The notes under the pieces were generated by a model that searched no databases, was not told where the DNA came from, and saw nothing but the letters and a program-made list of their open reading frames with translations. A program made the position numbers and the translations under genes. Positions 13,701 to 25,390 of a DNA stretch of 64,000 nucleotides are shown here, piece by piece. Source of the DNA: Parus major. Taxonomy: Eukaryota > Chordata > Aves > Passeriformes > Paridae. The stretch lies in contig NC_031773.1 in NCBI RefSeq assembly GCF_001522545.3, positions 25,865,685 to 25,929,684 on the forward strand, in the 5' to 3' direction. How positions within the stretch are numbered: the stretch's first letter is position 1; every line of letters starts with the position of its first letter.

Positions 13701-16474
13701 CATGCAGCTTTAGATTTCATGTCTTCTCTGCAACAAAGGGTAACTTTTCTTTTCGTCGAATTTGGAATAGGACAAAAGGTACGTCATCTTTTCATCATTT
13801 TGAAATTTCACTAAAAGTCTAAATTAGGCTCCAGTATGAACAAGGCTTTCAGTGACAGCACAGCGATGACATTAAGCAATGTCTTGGAGAAATACTGCAT
13901 TCATTTTTCTGTTCCATATAGATATAAAGATGCATTCCACTTTTAAAAATAATTATATACCTCCTTGAGGTCTGGGGCATACGCAATAGCTTTATTACCT
14001 AGGTCAGGTAAAAAATCCCCAAACCTTTTGTGAGCTAGACTGGGTTTATCTTGTGTCTGGCTTGTACAGTAAGTGAAAGGATTAAAAACTTGGGAAAAAT
14101 CTTGTCTCTGGGAGTTTTTCCAGGGTCAGTGATGTCAGGACTTCATCCCCCAGCAGGATTTTCCTGCTGATGCTGTGCTACAGACTTATGGCCACAGACT
14201 GTCCCCAGCAAGGGACAGCACATGGCTCCCCCAGCAATGCCTTCCTCCAGCCATGCTCCATCTGTCCAGGGCTGGCAATGTTTGCAGAGAAGGAGATCAT
14301 GTCTTTGTCATACAACCATGCACCAGAAGATTCTTATTCCTGTGTCATGTTTAAAGATTTCCTCTGTCATTCTGATGTTGTTTTGTGGCACGTAAATGCT
14401 AAATACACATAGCAGAGCTAATCTTTCCATTTGTATAGTAAGAACCAATCTGTCCTTCAAACCACCGTAGTCAGAGGCAGCAATTTGCCAGAGAGGAGCA
14501 TCTCCCAGTACCTGGGGCTAATTCTAAAACTCATAATTGATCTCATGTTCTAACACTAAGAAAAAGATTGCACACCATAAATGGAATACCTTTTTCTCAG
14601 TTGTGTATGTGAAAAATGCTTACAGTTTCTGAACTGTTCGTTATAATTCACAGCCTCTGTGTATCTCAAGCTAAAATTGAAAATAGCCAGCAAATTGCAA
14701 ATGCATTTGCTAGATAGGTACAATTTGAAGCATGAAACAATAAACTGAAAAGTCTCTTGGGGTTCTGGGTAATTCACCAGAAATACACTTAGTGTGGCAT
14801 TGCTAATCCAGTTATATAAAGAGGAAAAGTAATTGCTAAAAGTAACAACTTTTATTAGGCTACGTGAATATAATGCACAGAGAGCCTCTTGAGATTTTTT
14901 TTTCCAGTTTGTTTGCATCTTTTTCTTGTATTTTCACTCCTCATTTGTCCTACCAGTTGACACTTTTTCACACTTAGTCCCAGACTAAGGTTTGCAGAAT
15001 TGTTTGGTATTAAGTACAAAAATATCTTTCAGGCCCCATACAATCTCATCTAGTTTAATATTTTACTTATCCTAACTTTTTTATTTATTTATTTTAAAAA
15101 GAAACTGTATGACTACTCGTGGCCACATTTTTTTTTTGATCATCTGAACAATCCTAGATGCATTTGAAAGGATTGCTCACATGGTGGGTTTCCTGAATTG
15201 CATTTCATCTGTCGTGCAGCAGCCTTTGTTAGTTCGCAGCAGAAGACACTATAGATTTCTGTTTACATGGGTAAAATAGAGAAGAGTTTGCTTTCCTATA
15301 ATACCTTCTCTATTTCAAAGTCTTTCAAAGCACTTGAAAGAACATCCTGACTGAGTTCAATGCTCCTGCAGTGTGTGAGCAGGCAGTTGCAGCAGCCCTT
15401 CAGGACTGTGTATTTAGTAATAGCACAAAGCCAGACATTTCAGATAGTATAACAAAAGAAGGCATGTTGAAAGGATGGTGAAAATGAGTGCAAGGGATTT
15501 CACTGCAGGAAAACAAGCAAACTGACAAAACCATCAAAAAACTATGTGAGAGGCATAGCATGTTTGAAAACATTTTCCTCCTATATAAAAGATGTAAAAG
15601 ATTATATGATTGCAAGATGTTTCATGCTGAGGATATTTTCTTGTTTAATAATCTCTGTTCTTGGAACTGATTTCATATAAAACTTCCAAGATCATCAAAA
15701 ATATAAAGACAGCATCGTGTTGTGTTTTAAGCCTTCTCTGCAGAAAAGACAAGGAAGCAAAGCACTGCAAATATTGAATTATATTTCATTACTGAATTAG
15801 TAATTCCTGTGTGCTCTAGAGAGTGTAAACTTTATATAGATTTGGCATTGCTAATGTGTGTTCTCTACCTTTTTGTGGAGCTGACACTTGACAGCTCTCA
15901 AATTAGCACCTGTCCTCCACATTATTCTTGCAGTAAATATAAGGGTATCTATACATGTAATGATTTTGCTCTTGGTTGTTTTGACACATTTGTCAAATTC
16001 CCGGTGTTCGCTTTCAAGTGCAGGCTAATAGACTGTCCCAAGACAAGCATCTGAAATGTGTATGTGCTATTTTTGTAGTAGGGAAGAAAATACTGATAAA
16101 CTAAAAAGGCTTGAGAAGTCCTGACCAAAAGATCAAAAATATGCTGTTTCAAAAAATATTGTGCAAAAAGGTTTTATAATAGTGGAAGTATAAGGTAAGA
16201 TAGATGTCCATTTAAGTCTGTAATTTCAAAATGTCACTTAATGAGAAGTCTAGCTTTCAGAAATATGCTGCATATATGATTCTTTCAGTTCATGAATCTT
16301 CCAGGGAAGATTACAATATTTATTGAAGTCAGGTGAACTTTGAATGTAAGACCTACTCTCAAGACCTGCATTTATGAAAAAAACCTAACCCACTTTTACC
16401 TGTGTTTCAGTTTTCTTCTCTTCCCTGTTTTCACCTGTCCCTTTTTTTCTGGTAACAAAAGAAAATAGTTTTGG
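7756..16474. other. Intron with no gene seen
   Basis: Mostly AT-rich, low-repeat sequence. Two adjacent TGATCA-centred palindromes lie at 9649-9670 and a GC-rich hairpin patch lies near 14.1 kb (listed separately). ORFs of up to 120 codons (for example minus strand 14556-14918) show no recognisable domain and are likely chance. Confidence 0.6.
14151..14218. repeat. Two short GC-rich hairpins in a GC-rich patch
   Basis: CAGCAGGA-TTT-TCCTGCTG (14151-14169) is a perfect 8-bp stem with a 3-nt loop. CTGTCCC-CAGCAA-GGGACAG (14199-14218) is a perfect 7-bp stem with a 6-nt loop. They lie in a locally GC-rich stretch at about 14100-14300 that contrasts with the intron around it. Stems this short arise by chance, so the pairing is weak evidence of function, and the patch may be an old retroelement. 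Confidence 0.5.
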
Positions 16475-16501
16475 TTTTTTTTTTTTTGGTTTTTTTTTTT
16501 T
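16475..16501 (+). repeat. T-rich low-complexity run (T13 GG T12)
   Basis: Thirteen T, two G and twelve T are followed by ACAG. On the minus strand it is an A-rich run. It resembles a polypyrimidine tract before a 3' splice site, but I see no open exon with a donor downstream. Confidence 0.9.
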
Positions 16502-17860
16502 ACAGTGAAATTCATGCATTGCTAAAATGGAAGCACAGATAGTTTTCAGTCTCATATCTTTAAGCACTCAAAATCTCAACCTCAGTTGTCTAACTGTCTC
16601 TTGAGGAATAGTTCTTATTCTTCCTAATGGAAGTAGCAGTTCTCAGGATTTGGGATTAGAAATTGACTATGGGGGGGCCTCTGTGGGCTAACTTTCATAT
16701 ATTTCTTATGATTCTCAGTTTATTCCACTAAATTCTGCCTGAATAATCACTTTTTGTCTACATCATGAATTCACACTACACATATTAATACTTTTTTTAA
16801 AATTTCCTCTTTATCGTATCATTTACATTTGATTCCCTGAGTGTGAGTCAGTCTGTGAGATGTTATGAGCAGAGGGTGTATGTCATACATCTGCTAAAGC
16901 TTCAAACACCTTGGGCACTCTGTAGGAATTAAGAAAATAAGTTTTTGAAAATGATGAAACATGACATTAATATAGAAAATGTCAGTCACTTGTTATATTT
17001 TGTCAGATAAATATTATTTGCTGTGGCAGAGTTCAATGCTTAATAATACATTGTTCTTGTCAGTACTGTTTAAAGTGCACATGATTCATACTAAACCTTT
17101 ATCTCAGCTGATAGTGAAAGTAGGCACTTAACATTTTCCAAAACCAAATCTCAGTTCAGAAGTTTAATACACTCCCATATTTCCTGCAATAGAAAAGAAT
17201 ACTCTGCCTTCTCCAGAGATTTATTTATCTCAGTAGTATAGAAGAGGTTTATGGTGCCAGTGCTGCAGTTTTACAAGATTTATTAAAACAGTATTTAGCA
17301 ATGCACAATATGATTATGCAGGCTTTACATATATTGGAAAATGTTTTCTATTGAAATTTAGTTTAGAATTAAAAAGTATGCTTCCTAGCAGAATGAAAAT
17401 GAGAGGCAATCTTGCTTGGTAAAAAAATTAAGACGCTTTGCTAAAAACCTGTCATTAGAAGATAAGTAGTCACAACATTTTAGAAAAGTATAAAATGCTG
17501 TATTTCCAGCTTTTTGCTTTTTGTTTATCTTCTAAAATTTTTTAAAGAGATATAACAGTTTTTTAAGTTTTTATTGCAATAGTGGTAATTTTCATCTATT
17601 TGTCTCTAATATAAGAGTTAGAATGGTCTGACAGAAAAGGCATTTTCTCTAGGACTGTGTGAATACCTGGAGATATTTTTTTCAGATTTGTCCAAACTCA
17701 GTTAAGTTTGCAAATGTTTGCAGATAACCAGTTTTTCCCAGATTTGCTTTCACCTTTCAGTAATATGAGGCTACAATAGGAGAAGTACACCTTTAAATCA
17801 TCTTCTCCATTCTATTTAGCAAGCTGCTAAACATTCCTATTCTTATACAAATAATGGATG

Positions 17861-18005
17861 TGAGGGAATGGCTTAAAGTTGTATCAGGTAAAGGTTATAC
17901 TTGGTATTAGGAAATGACTCCTCATTAAGAGGGTGCTGAGCCCTGAAGTGGCCAGGCAATAAGACTAGATGGTTGTTGTAGGTCTCTTCCAATTGAAATT
18001 AGAAT
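17861..18005 (+). mobile_element. CR1 LINE 3'-end fragment that seeds the adjacent (ATTCT)n array
   Basis: GAGGGAATGGCTTAAAGTTG, ATCAGGTAAAGGTTATACTT, GGTATTAGGAAATGACTCC and TTAAGAGGGTGCTGAGCCC match in order the CR1 3' region (tcaggggaggtttagactgg..attaggaa..ttcactgaaagggtg). Next comes AGACTAGATGGTTGTTGTAG, then GTCTCTTCCAATTGAAATTA, the standard CR1 terminus (gactggatg..ggtctcttccaactgaaa). A stretch in the middle, roughly 17935-17970, is missing relative to longer CR1 copies. The element is 5'-truncated, on the plus strand, and runs directly into ATTCT repeats. Confidence 0.85.
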
Positions 18006-18096
18006 ATTCTATTCTATTCTATTCTATTCTATTCTATTCTATTCTATTCTATTCTATTCTATTCTATTCTATTCTATTCTATTCTATTCTATTCTA
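18006..18096 (+). repeat. (ATTCT)n pentanucleotide array, about 18 perfect units, cut by the assembly gap
   Basis: Ninety-one bases of uninterrupted ATTCT start at the CR1 3' end and stop at the first N. CR1 elements end in short 8-mer repeats of the ATTCTATG type, so slippage of that tail is the likely origin. The true length is unknown because the right edge is missing. The sequence after the gap begins TTTTAATTC with no ATTCT units. Confidence 0.97.
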
Positions 18097-18196
18097 NNNN
18101 NNNNNNNNNNNNNNNNNNNNNNNNNNNNNNNNNNNNNNNNNNNNNNNNNNNNNNNNNNNNNNNNNNNNNNNNNNNNNNNNNNNNNNNNNNNNNNNN
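18097..18196. other. Assembly gap of exactly 100 N
   Basis: A run of exactly 100 N is the usual placeholder for a gap of unknown size. It sits inside the ATTCT array, so the assembly probably failed because the array is longer than the reads or too uniform to place. Confidence 0.98.
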
Positions 18197-21100
18197 TTTT
18201 AATTCAAATGATATTGCACAGGACTCTATTATTCCCAGTTTAATCTAAGGCTTGTTTGAATCATATTTCTCAATTTGATTATCCTTGGTATCTCCTGCAT
18301 CTGACGTCCACTGTTTGCACCTTTGGTAGTCACACTGCTGATATACTTATGTGAAATGCATGGACACTGTGTCTGGCTACACATTCTTAGAACCACCAAA
18401 CACATACTATTGCTGGTTACACTGTCTAGTTGGATTACTCTAGGTTTGCAGAAGAAGCCTAATAGTTATATCTTGGTTTATATTTTATAATTTATGAGTG
18501 TCACATGCTTCTGCTTTAGCTACACTATGTTGCTTTGCCTGACACACTAGGTTCAACAAATCATCTGTGATCATTTTTTTACCTATGACACCTCTAGAAG
18601 GTGATTCATCCCTTTGAAAAACAAGGATTTTAGAAGGCTGGATGAATAATACTCCAAAAGTGCCTAGAAGAATCCAGGACACCCAATGACTAATATAGGT
18701 TACACAGGTCCCATCAGATGAGAAGAATTCCACCTCTGTGGCACTTTCAGCCTTTCCACTGACAAGCTGTTCATACATGCAGGAAGTTTTCCAGCATTAC
18801 TTGTACTAGTGCTAAGTGGGGAAGATCTCACCCTGTTAAGTGTTGCAAAGGTAGACATTTATGGACACATACAATTGCAAAATTGCATTGCCATTGTTGC
18901 ATTTCAAGTAAACCCAGTATAATTTGCTGACAGAAGTGAATTCTAGATTCTTTTCTAGATTAGCACTTTCTTAATTATTCTCAGAAAGTATTTCTGTTTT
19001 TCAGAGGAAATGTGATGCACTTTTATGGTTAGATTCACTTTTTTTTTTTAACTAGACTTATTTTCCTAGATTATTCATGGCTCTGAACTTGCAAAACTTA
19101 GCTGAACTAATTCAGATAATATTGTTTGCAGCCTAAGTCATGGTTAACCTTTTCTGTAATACCAAATGTCAAAGGTCAGGAAAAACTATTTAATCCTGAG
19201 TCTAGTTAAAACAGTACTTTGGTTTAACAAATATTAGAAAACAATAACCAAAGTCTACAACATACAGAATGAATAATCTTGATGTCCACTTGTCTATATT
19301 TTTTCCATTTGTCAAGTCAGAGCTCCTCAACCTTTGGAGCAAAACTCTCTGTGTCTTTTCTCTTGCTGCATGTCACTGAGTTGTAGCTACTTCTGCTTTT
19401 CACAGTTGTGAAACTCCATTGTTTTTGTTTCTCCCCCTGTAGTGCTATGCCTTTATTTCTGCTTTGGGAGCTCTTCTTTTCCTGAAAAAAAATCTTTGTC
19501 TTGTCTGTTCAGATGCCTAATCAAAGCATGTTACTTTGTGCTCAGCCTTGCAAAAATGACATTTTTTTTTTAATTAGAGAACAATAAAATACAAAACAAA
19601 AAAATAAACTGATACCATCTTTTATAAATTCTACACATCTTCTATGTGTTATAAAACTTACAATAACTGATACTAGGCCTAAAGTCTGATACCAATGTAT
19701 AGTTTGGATCACAAAATTTTAATTCATGGCCTCTGCCATGTCTTATGAGCAGTATCCACACTTGAATTCTTTATAATCAATAAACCACAAAGCAGTTTGA
19801 GGACTGATTTTGATCATGATTCTTCAGGCTTTTAGCTGTGCTGTCCCCTGAGGCTGTGGCTGGAATTTGAGTACTCCCAGTCATTCAGTGTGAAGTGTTG
19901 CAGTTTCCCTGATGTCTATACACCGGTGCCCATAGGAATGGGCTTTTGTATAACTCACACTTGCCTTGAAAAAGTAGGTAGGAAGGTGCCCAGATCTCCC
20001 TGCTGAGACATAAACTCAAAACTAACTTTCATTCCCCTTGGTCTTCCTTGTCATTTGGTGTGGGATTGATATTAATTCTATTAGGATACAGAAGCAGCTA
20101 CTTCTTAACTAACTAGGATTTATTAGTAAGAGTTTGTCAGTTTTTGCTATTAGCGCTACAGCAGCCAAAATGCTTGGGATTTCTCAGTAATTTTTAAGTG
20201 TTCTTCATTTCTCTACTGTACACAGATGCTTTTTTCAGCCTGTGCTTGTCAGTTGTAGCTGACAGATTCCCCTTTTCTCTTTGAAGGGCAGACCTTTTAA
20301 AAGATCAGATGTCCTTTGATCTCGGGTTTGATAATTTTCCATATTCTCAGCAGTCAGTTGAGAGACTCCTCCTTGATTAGAGTCTTAGCTGCTATTTTGA
20401 AGGAAAGTTCTTATCTGGGATGTGGTTTATTTTTGCCAAATAATTATTGTTATTGTTTATAAAGGAATTATTGTACAAGAGCATAAATGATATATGAACA
20501 CGCAATTACAGATGACTTTATAACAAATGAAGGATTGTAAATGTAAATACAATGGCAATCAGTGTTTGTACAAGGTAGAGATTCTCTGTTCTCCACACTA
20601 ATTTCACTGAAGTTCCCAGCAGCAGAAGCCAGAGAACCATTCCACAGAAACCCCCTTGGCTCCTTTAGCAACAAACCCCACTGAGGTATGCTGCCATCTA
20701 TAAAACAGTTTGTCTGTGATGTTTTAGACGGCTTTCAAGTGATGTTTTCAAGAAAATCTGAACCAGTTTTAGTGTGATGCTTTGCAAACATCTCACAGCT
20801 CTGTCTTTATCCACCCACTTTTAATGCTGTGAGAATGAACAACGTACATTTATGTCATTACTGTGCTATATACTATGAAAATATAAAGAAAACCATAGTC
20901 CCCCTGAAGAAACTTTCAGTTTAATCAATCATAAAAGAAGTAAATTTGTGTATATAGTGATAAATTTATCCAAATCTCCAGAAATAACTATCCATAATTC
21001 CAGAAAACTTAACACCATTGATACATTCCTCTGGGGAGTGTCCAAATACTCTGATTACTTTGGCCACCATTATTCTTTAGAAATGAGTCCATTCATATGT

Positions 21101-21415
21101 ATTGAACATTAAAAATATACTTATTTTTGGTCATCTATTCTTGGGCTTCTATTCCCCACAGTGGACTTTTTTTCATATATTTCTGTGACAGTCTATTTCC
21201 ACTTGAAAAACCTTTTATTCTGATTACAGTTTCTTGAAAATTGCTTAAAGAAGCTGACCTGCCTGTTTGGAAGGAGAAATACTGTGACAGTCCCATTAGT
21301 CATCATGACAAAAATGAACATATTAGCAACAATTATTTAACTGGAAATGGGATTTTAATATTTTCTATATAATGCATCTTGAAAAACTTATGTTGAGGGA
21401 AAAGGGTAGATAGGT
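18197..21415. other. Intron with no gene seen
   Basis: AT-rich sequence without a recognisable element. A minus-strand ORF of 97 codons at 18485-18778 has a hydrophobic middle (HWVSWILLGTFGVLF) but no family I recognise. It is preceded by in-frame stops, and chance is the simplest explanation. Confidence 0.6.
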
Positions 21416-21469
21416 GGATGGATGGATGGATGGATGGATGGATGGATGGATGGATGGATGGATGGATGG
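21416..21469 (+). repeat. (GGAT)n tetranucleotide microsatellite, about 13.5 units
   Basis: Fifty-four bases of perfect GGAT repeat, preceded by the imperfect lead-in AGATAGGT. Its length and purity suggest it is polymorphic. Confidence 0.97.
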
Positions 21470-24400
21470 TCAGTAGTAGCTTTTTTATAAACAGCCAATC
21501 TTCAAAGAACAAAAAAATATCTTCTGTAAGATCACCTTAAAAAAGTGATAAGTATATACTGTGTAGAATGATTTAAAAATAATTAGAAAGGGATTTGTAT
21601 TCAGGAGCAGGATTTTACAACCCTTGCTGGTGTAGGACTGAGAGCATTTTTTCACACTTTGCCTTGCTGGTTTCTGAAGTGTAGCTGGGAATAAAGGCGT
21701 ATGGGTTGGAAGACTACGTGTGCATTGAATAGCCATCTGTTACAGCATCCCTTGGGGGTGATACATCAAAGGAGATTTCAAAATGGAAATGCTGTATGAC
21801 CATTGCAGTGATGTCTTAGTTCACACGAAGAATTAAATCATGACATGAGAAAGTGTGAATTGCTTCTCCTGTTCTTCTAGGTGTTAGTCTTGTAGTCCAG
21901 TGTTCACAGATTAAATGTCGACACTGTAAGCTATCATCCTGCTTATCAAAGTACCAACATTTCCAAAATATGTGTATCCCCAAACCCCAAGCACTCTCCT
22001 TTGACAGATCCCTAATGCTCTCTGTTCAGCTCCAAAGCTATTTCTCTTGCAGCGTCCTACTGTGTCTTTCATATGAAAACCTTACCACCCTGGAAACTGT
22101 GCTACAGTCAAATTAATTTAATAAAAGAAATAATGTAAATAGTACAGAACTGATTGCATTAGCCAGTTTCATATTTAATTCATAAAACCTTCCATGTTTT
22201 AATTTACTTGCTGCTGCTACTGCAAAATTTACATTCTTCTTCACCACAGGTCTGCTGGAGAAAAAACATTTTCAGTGACAGAATACAAAGTAGTATGAAA
22301 AGGTAAAGGATTAAATGTGGAAGTGAGTTAAATTGTATCACTGTGGGGAAAACAGATGAAATACTGCTGTTTGTTAGCAAAAATTAGTTCTCTAGCAAGG
22401 TTTTTGTAGTTTTGTGATAGATTTTGTAATAAAATGAAGATTGGCCTTATCTGTATTTTAATTAGTAATAATGTTGCTATTGTTCTTCTGATGATAACAC
22501 CACAGATGAAATAAACAGACAGACAGAGCAAAGCCATAGTTTGGCCCAGGTTTCTGACAGGTGCCCCTCTATTCTAATGGTGTGCTGTGCACCTGTAGGC
22601 CAGGACACAAAGGTTCATCCATGCAGACAACAATGCAAACTTCATCAGCCCTAAGGGAGCACTACAACTAAGCCTGGGTCAGAAGCTATTATGACTTTCT
22701 TCACAAATTTTTTCCATCAGAATTTTTGCATCTCTTTGCACTGCATGTTTTTCTGAGCTTAGGGTTTTGGATCATATTGATAAGAAGCCCTTTGAGATAT
22801 CTTTTCCTATTTATTTTAAAGGACTTGCAGCAACTTGAACAATATATTTTCTGGTTTCCATCTGTGATTAAAATTATGTTTGAGTGAAGAGACATATATA
22901 GATTTTATGCTGGTTTTCATACTTCTGTGTTTTCCAGCTCCCTCGGTGCGCTTTCTGGCCCAGAGCATCCTCTCCATGACAGCCCAGCCAGGTGCTGCCT
23001 TCCTCAGCTTCCAGTCTCTTGCCCTTTAGAAGCAGCTGGCCTCTCTGTTCCCTCATGGAGCTTCTTTACCTTTCTTAAAGAAGCAGTTTGAGTCCTACCT
23101 GCCTTCAAAAGCAACATGCAACTTACAGAAATATAAAAATGGTAGAAGGATTTTCAGAGAAAGTTTCAATCTGACTTAGCTCTCCTGATTTAGATTTTAT
23201 AATTTCTGGCTTCAGAATGCAGTTGAGACATCTTAAGCTCAATGTCCTGCTTAGGCCAGGAATTTTAATTTTCAGGAAAAATACACTGATTTTCAGTTAT
23301 GGTTTTCTTCCCTCATCCACCTCAGCTAGAGCTGCCTTAGCTTAAGCACTGCACAGAACCTCAGCTACAGGGATGCATAATGAAATGGCTCACAGAGTTC
23401 TCCTTTTGTTTTGAAAAGCATAACACAAAATTTTTAATGAGCAAATACACAGTGCAATTTCTTCTGTTGAGCTCTGCTAGTTTAGCAGAAATTTTGCATC
23501 TTTCCTTTTTTTGTGTGTGTGTTTTGTTTGGTTTTCTGTACACCTAGGTGGACACTTCATGCAGAAGTTCTCTTTGCTGTCCACAGCAGCAGCAGAGAGA
23601 CTAACCAGGCAGAGGATTGAGGGAGGCAAAGGGAGGAAAGCAAAAAAAAAAAAAAAAAAAGAGTGGAGAAAAGGAAAAAAACCTAAGGATAAGCAACCTG
23701 TGATGGTCTTCTAATGACCAGCTCTTTGAGCTGAGTGATTAGACTGATCTCTTCTTTTACTGCATGCCATTGCTTTTGTCTCCTACTCAATTGACTTCCT
23801 TATGTTTAAATCTTGCTATGAGAGAGGCATGAATCATATCTTGTTCAGGAATAGCCTGGCAGTCTTCCCTCTCTACCCTTGGGGGCCTCCTGTATCCTTT
23901 CATCATTGTTGTTCTGTGACCTGTGAACCTGAACTCAAATTTCCCAGTTGGTGAGATAGCATGATGTTTCTTACCATCTGGCAAGTCAGTATTTTCATAC
24001 AAAAAGTTTTGGATTAGTAGTGCAAAGGAGCTAATTATGTTCAGTGAGTGTTTCACGGCATGCAATTATGCCCAAACAAACACAAGATTAATTGTGGAAA
24101 TATTTTCTTCAGCAAGTACTTACTCAATTGATCCAAAGATAAGGCAATGTACATAAAGAAATAGTGGCTTGAAAAGCAATGAAAATACTATTTAACACCT
24201 ACAGCATAACTTATTTCTCTATATGTCCTGAATTTCAATTCTTTTGGGGTTATAGACAGGCAAGGATTCATAATATCTTGGATATAGTCCATTTACAGAG
24301 AATTCCACAGCAAGTCCTTTAGCATAGCCCTGTGGCAGTACGGTTTTACTTTTTACTCTGAGATTTCATGCTGAGTTTCCCAGGCCAAAGAGTTCATTTG

Positions 24401-25051
24401 CTATTTTTGTAAAGCACTATACAAATGCTTGTTTGCTCTCTAAATTTTATTTTTCATTATTTTCAAATTGAACTACACAAGGATATTTTTAGAAAATATT
24501 CAGGTAAAATTGAATACTACAAAATAGAATTTGTCATGAGTCGAAGTTCATAATTCTTTGAGTTGAAGTTATTTTTTGTTTTATCTTTTATGGTGTTTTA
24601 TTTCTGGTAAGTTTCTATTTTTTTTTTTCCTTCTTAATTAATATGTAGCTGTAGTTTTAAATACATAGTTTAAAAAGTTGAAGTTTAGCTATATATTTCT
24701 GCTTCAAATTTGTGATATCAGAGAACTACTTGAAGAAATTATCATTTGCGGTCATCTACTGTATATTTCCCTCACGAATGTTTTGCTTCTTAGTATCACA
24801 CATAATTATGTGCATTTCTTTGGGGAAAGCCTCATGAATGCTGCATAGAGGAAAATTACTGGCTTCTGTGTGTCATGCACAATTCCATTTTTAAAACAGA
24901 CAAGCGCAAGATTTGCTGTTTTGCAAGTGTTACAGTGTAGACTTGTCATTGACTGCCACCCTCAGACCCTTTCCTGGGGATTTTAATGATTTTCTCTTTT
25001 AAAGTAAACTTTAAGGTAGATGTCTTGTGTACATTAAAGACTTGTCTTCGA
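21470..25051. other. Intron with no gene seen
   Basis: Holds a somewhat GC-richer patch at about 22915-23060 (ORFs there show nothing recognisable), a short TG run near 23513, and a purine-rich stretch with a poly-A run at 23600-23690 (listed separately). The rest is plain AT-rich sequence. Confidence 0.6.
23642..23660 (+). repeat. Poly-A run (A19) in a purine-rich stretch
   Basis: Nineteen A lie inside an almost pure purine stretch from about 23610 to 23690 (GGGAGGCAAAGGGAGGAAAG before, GAGTGGAGAAAAGGAAAAAA after). A retroposed tail was considered, but no parent sequence or target-site duplication was seen. Confidence 0.9.
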
Positions 25052-25113
25052 GTTCAGACTATGAAGGAAAGTTCAGACTGTGAAGGAAAGATTCCCGATG
25101 ATTATGAAGGAAA
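25052..25113 (+). repeat. Tandem 19-bp duplication plus partial third copy
   Basis: GTTCAGACTATGAAGGAAA (25052-25070) is followed directly by GTTCAGACTGTGAAGGAAA (25071-25089), 18/19 identical. A partial third copy, TATGAAGGAAA, ends at 25113. Replication slippage is the simplest origin. The repeats give a repetitive peptide in one plus-strand ORF, but that ORF is 68 codons long and unrecognised. Confidence 0.95.
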
Positions 25114-25336
25114 TACTTGTAAGGCGGATGAAAATAGAGGGTTTTCCTATTTTTACTGGTATTTGCATGTACAACATCTGAAACATGTATGAGAGTAATC
25201 TTTTATTTTTTCTAAATTATCAAGGTGCAAGAGAAGCAGAAATGTTCTGTACATTTTGTATTTAATTTTATACAAAGTTTATTTATTTTAAAGTTATTTA
25301 TTTAAGAGGGATCTGATAACCTGGTGTTAAATCTGG

Positions 25337-25390
25337 TTCTTCTCAAATTCTTTTTGTCAAATTTTTCTTGTCAAATGTTCTTGTCAAATT
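25337..25390 (+). repeat. Degenerate minisatellite, four copies of a 13-14 bp unit
   Basis: The unit TTCTTGTCAAAT and variants occurs four times head to tail: TTCTTCTCAAAT, TCTTTTTGTCAAAT, TTTTCTTGTCAAAT and GTTCTTGTCAAAT. Similarity rises toward the right, as expected for the most recent duplication at that end. Confidence 0.9.

Noticed and set aside
14556..14918. 120-codon minus-strand ORF
   Set aside because: Low-information composition, no domain recognised, consistent with chance.
16475..16504. Possible cryptic 3' splice site (T-run followed by ACAG)
   Set aside because: Strong pyrimidine tract, but no open reading segment with a good donor follows nearby.
18485..18778. 97-codon minus-strand ORF with a hydrophobic segment
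   Set aside because: Considered as a small membrane protein or retrogene fragment. In-frame stops lie just upstream, there is no A-rich tail, and I recognise no family.
21061..21090. TGGCCACC as a possible trace of the last IMMP2L exon
   Set aside because: The surrounding codons do not give the His-Ile-Leu-Trp-Pro-Pro context in any frame, and no acceptor precedes it.
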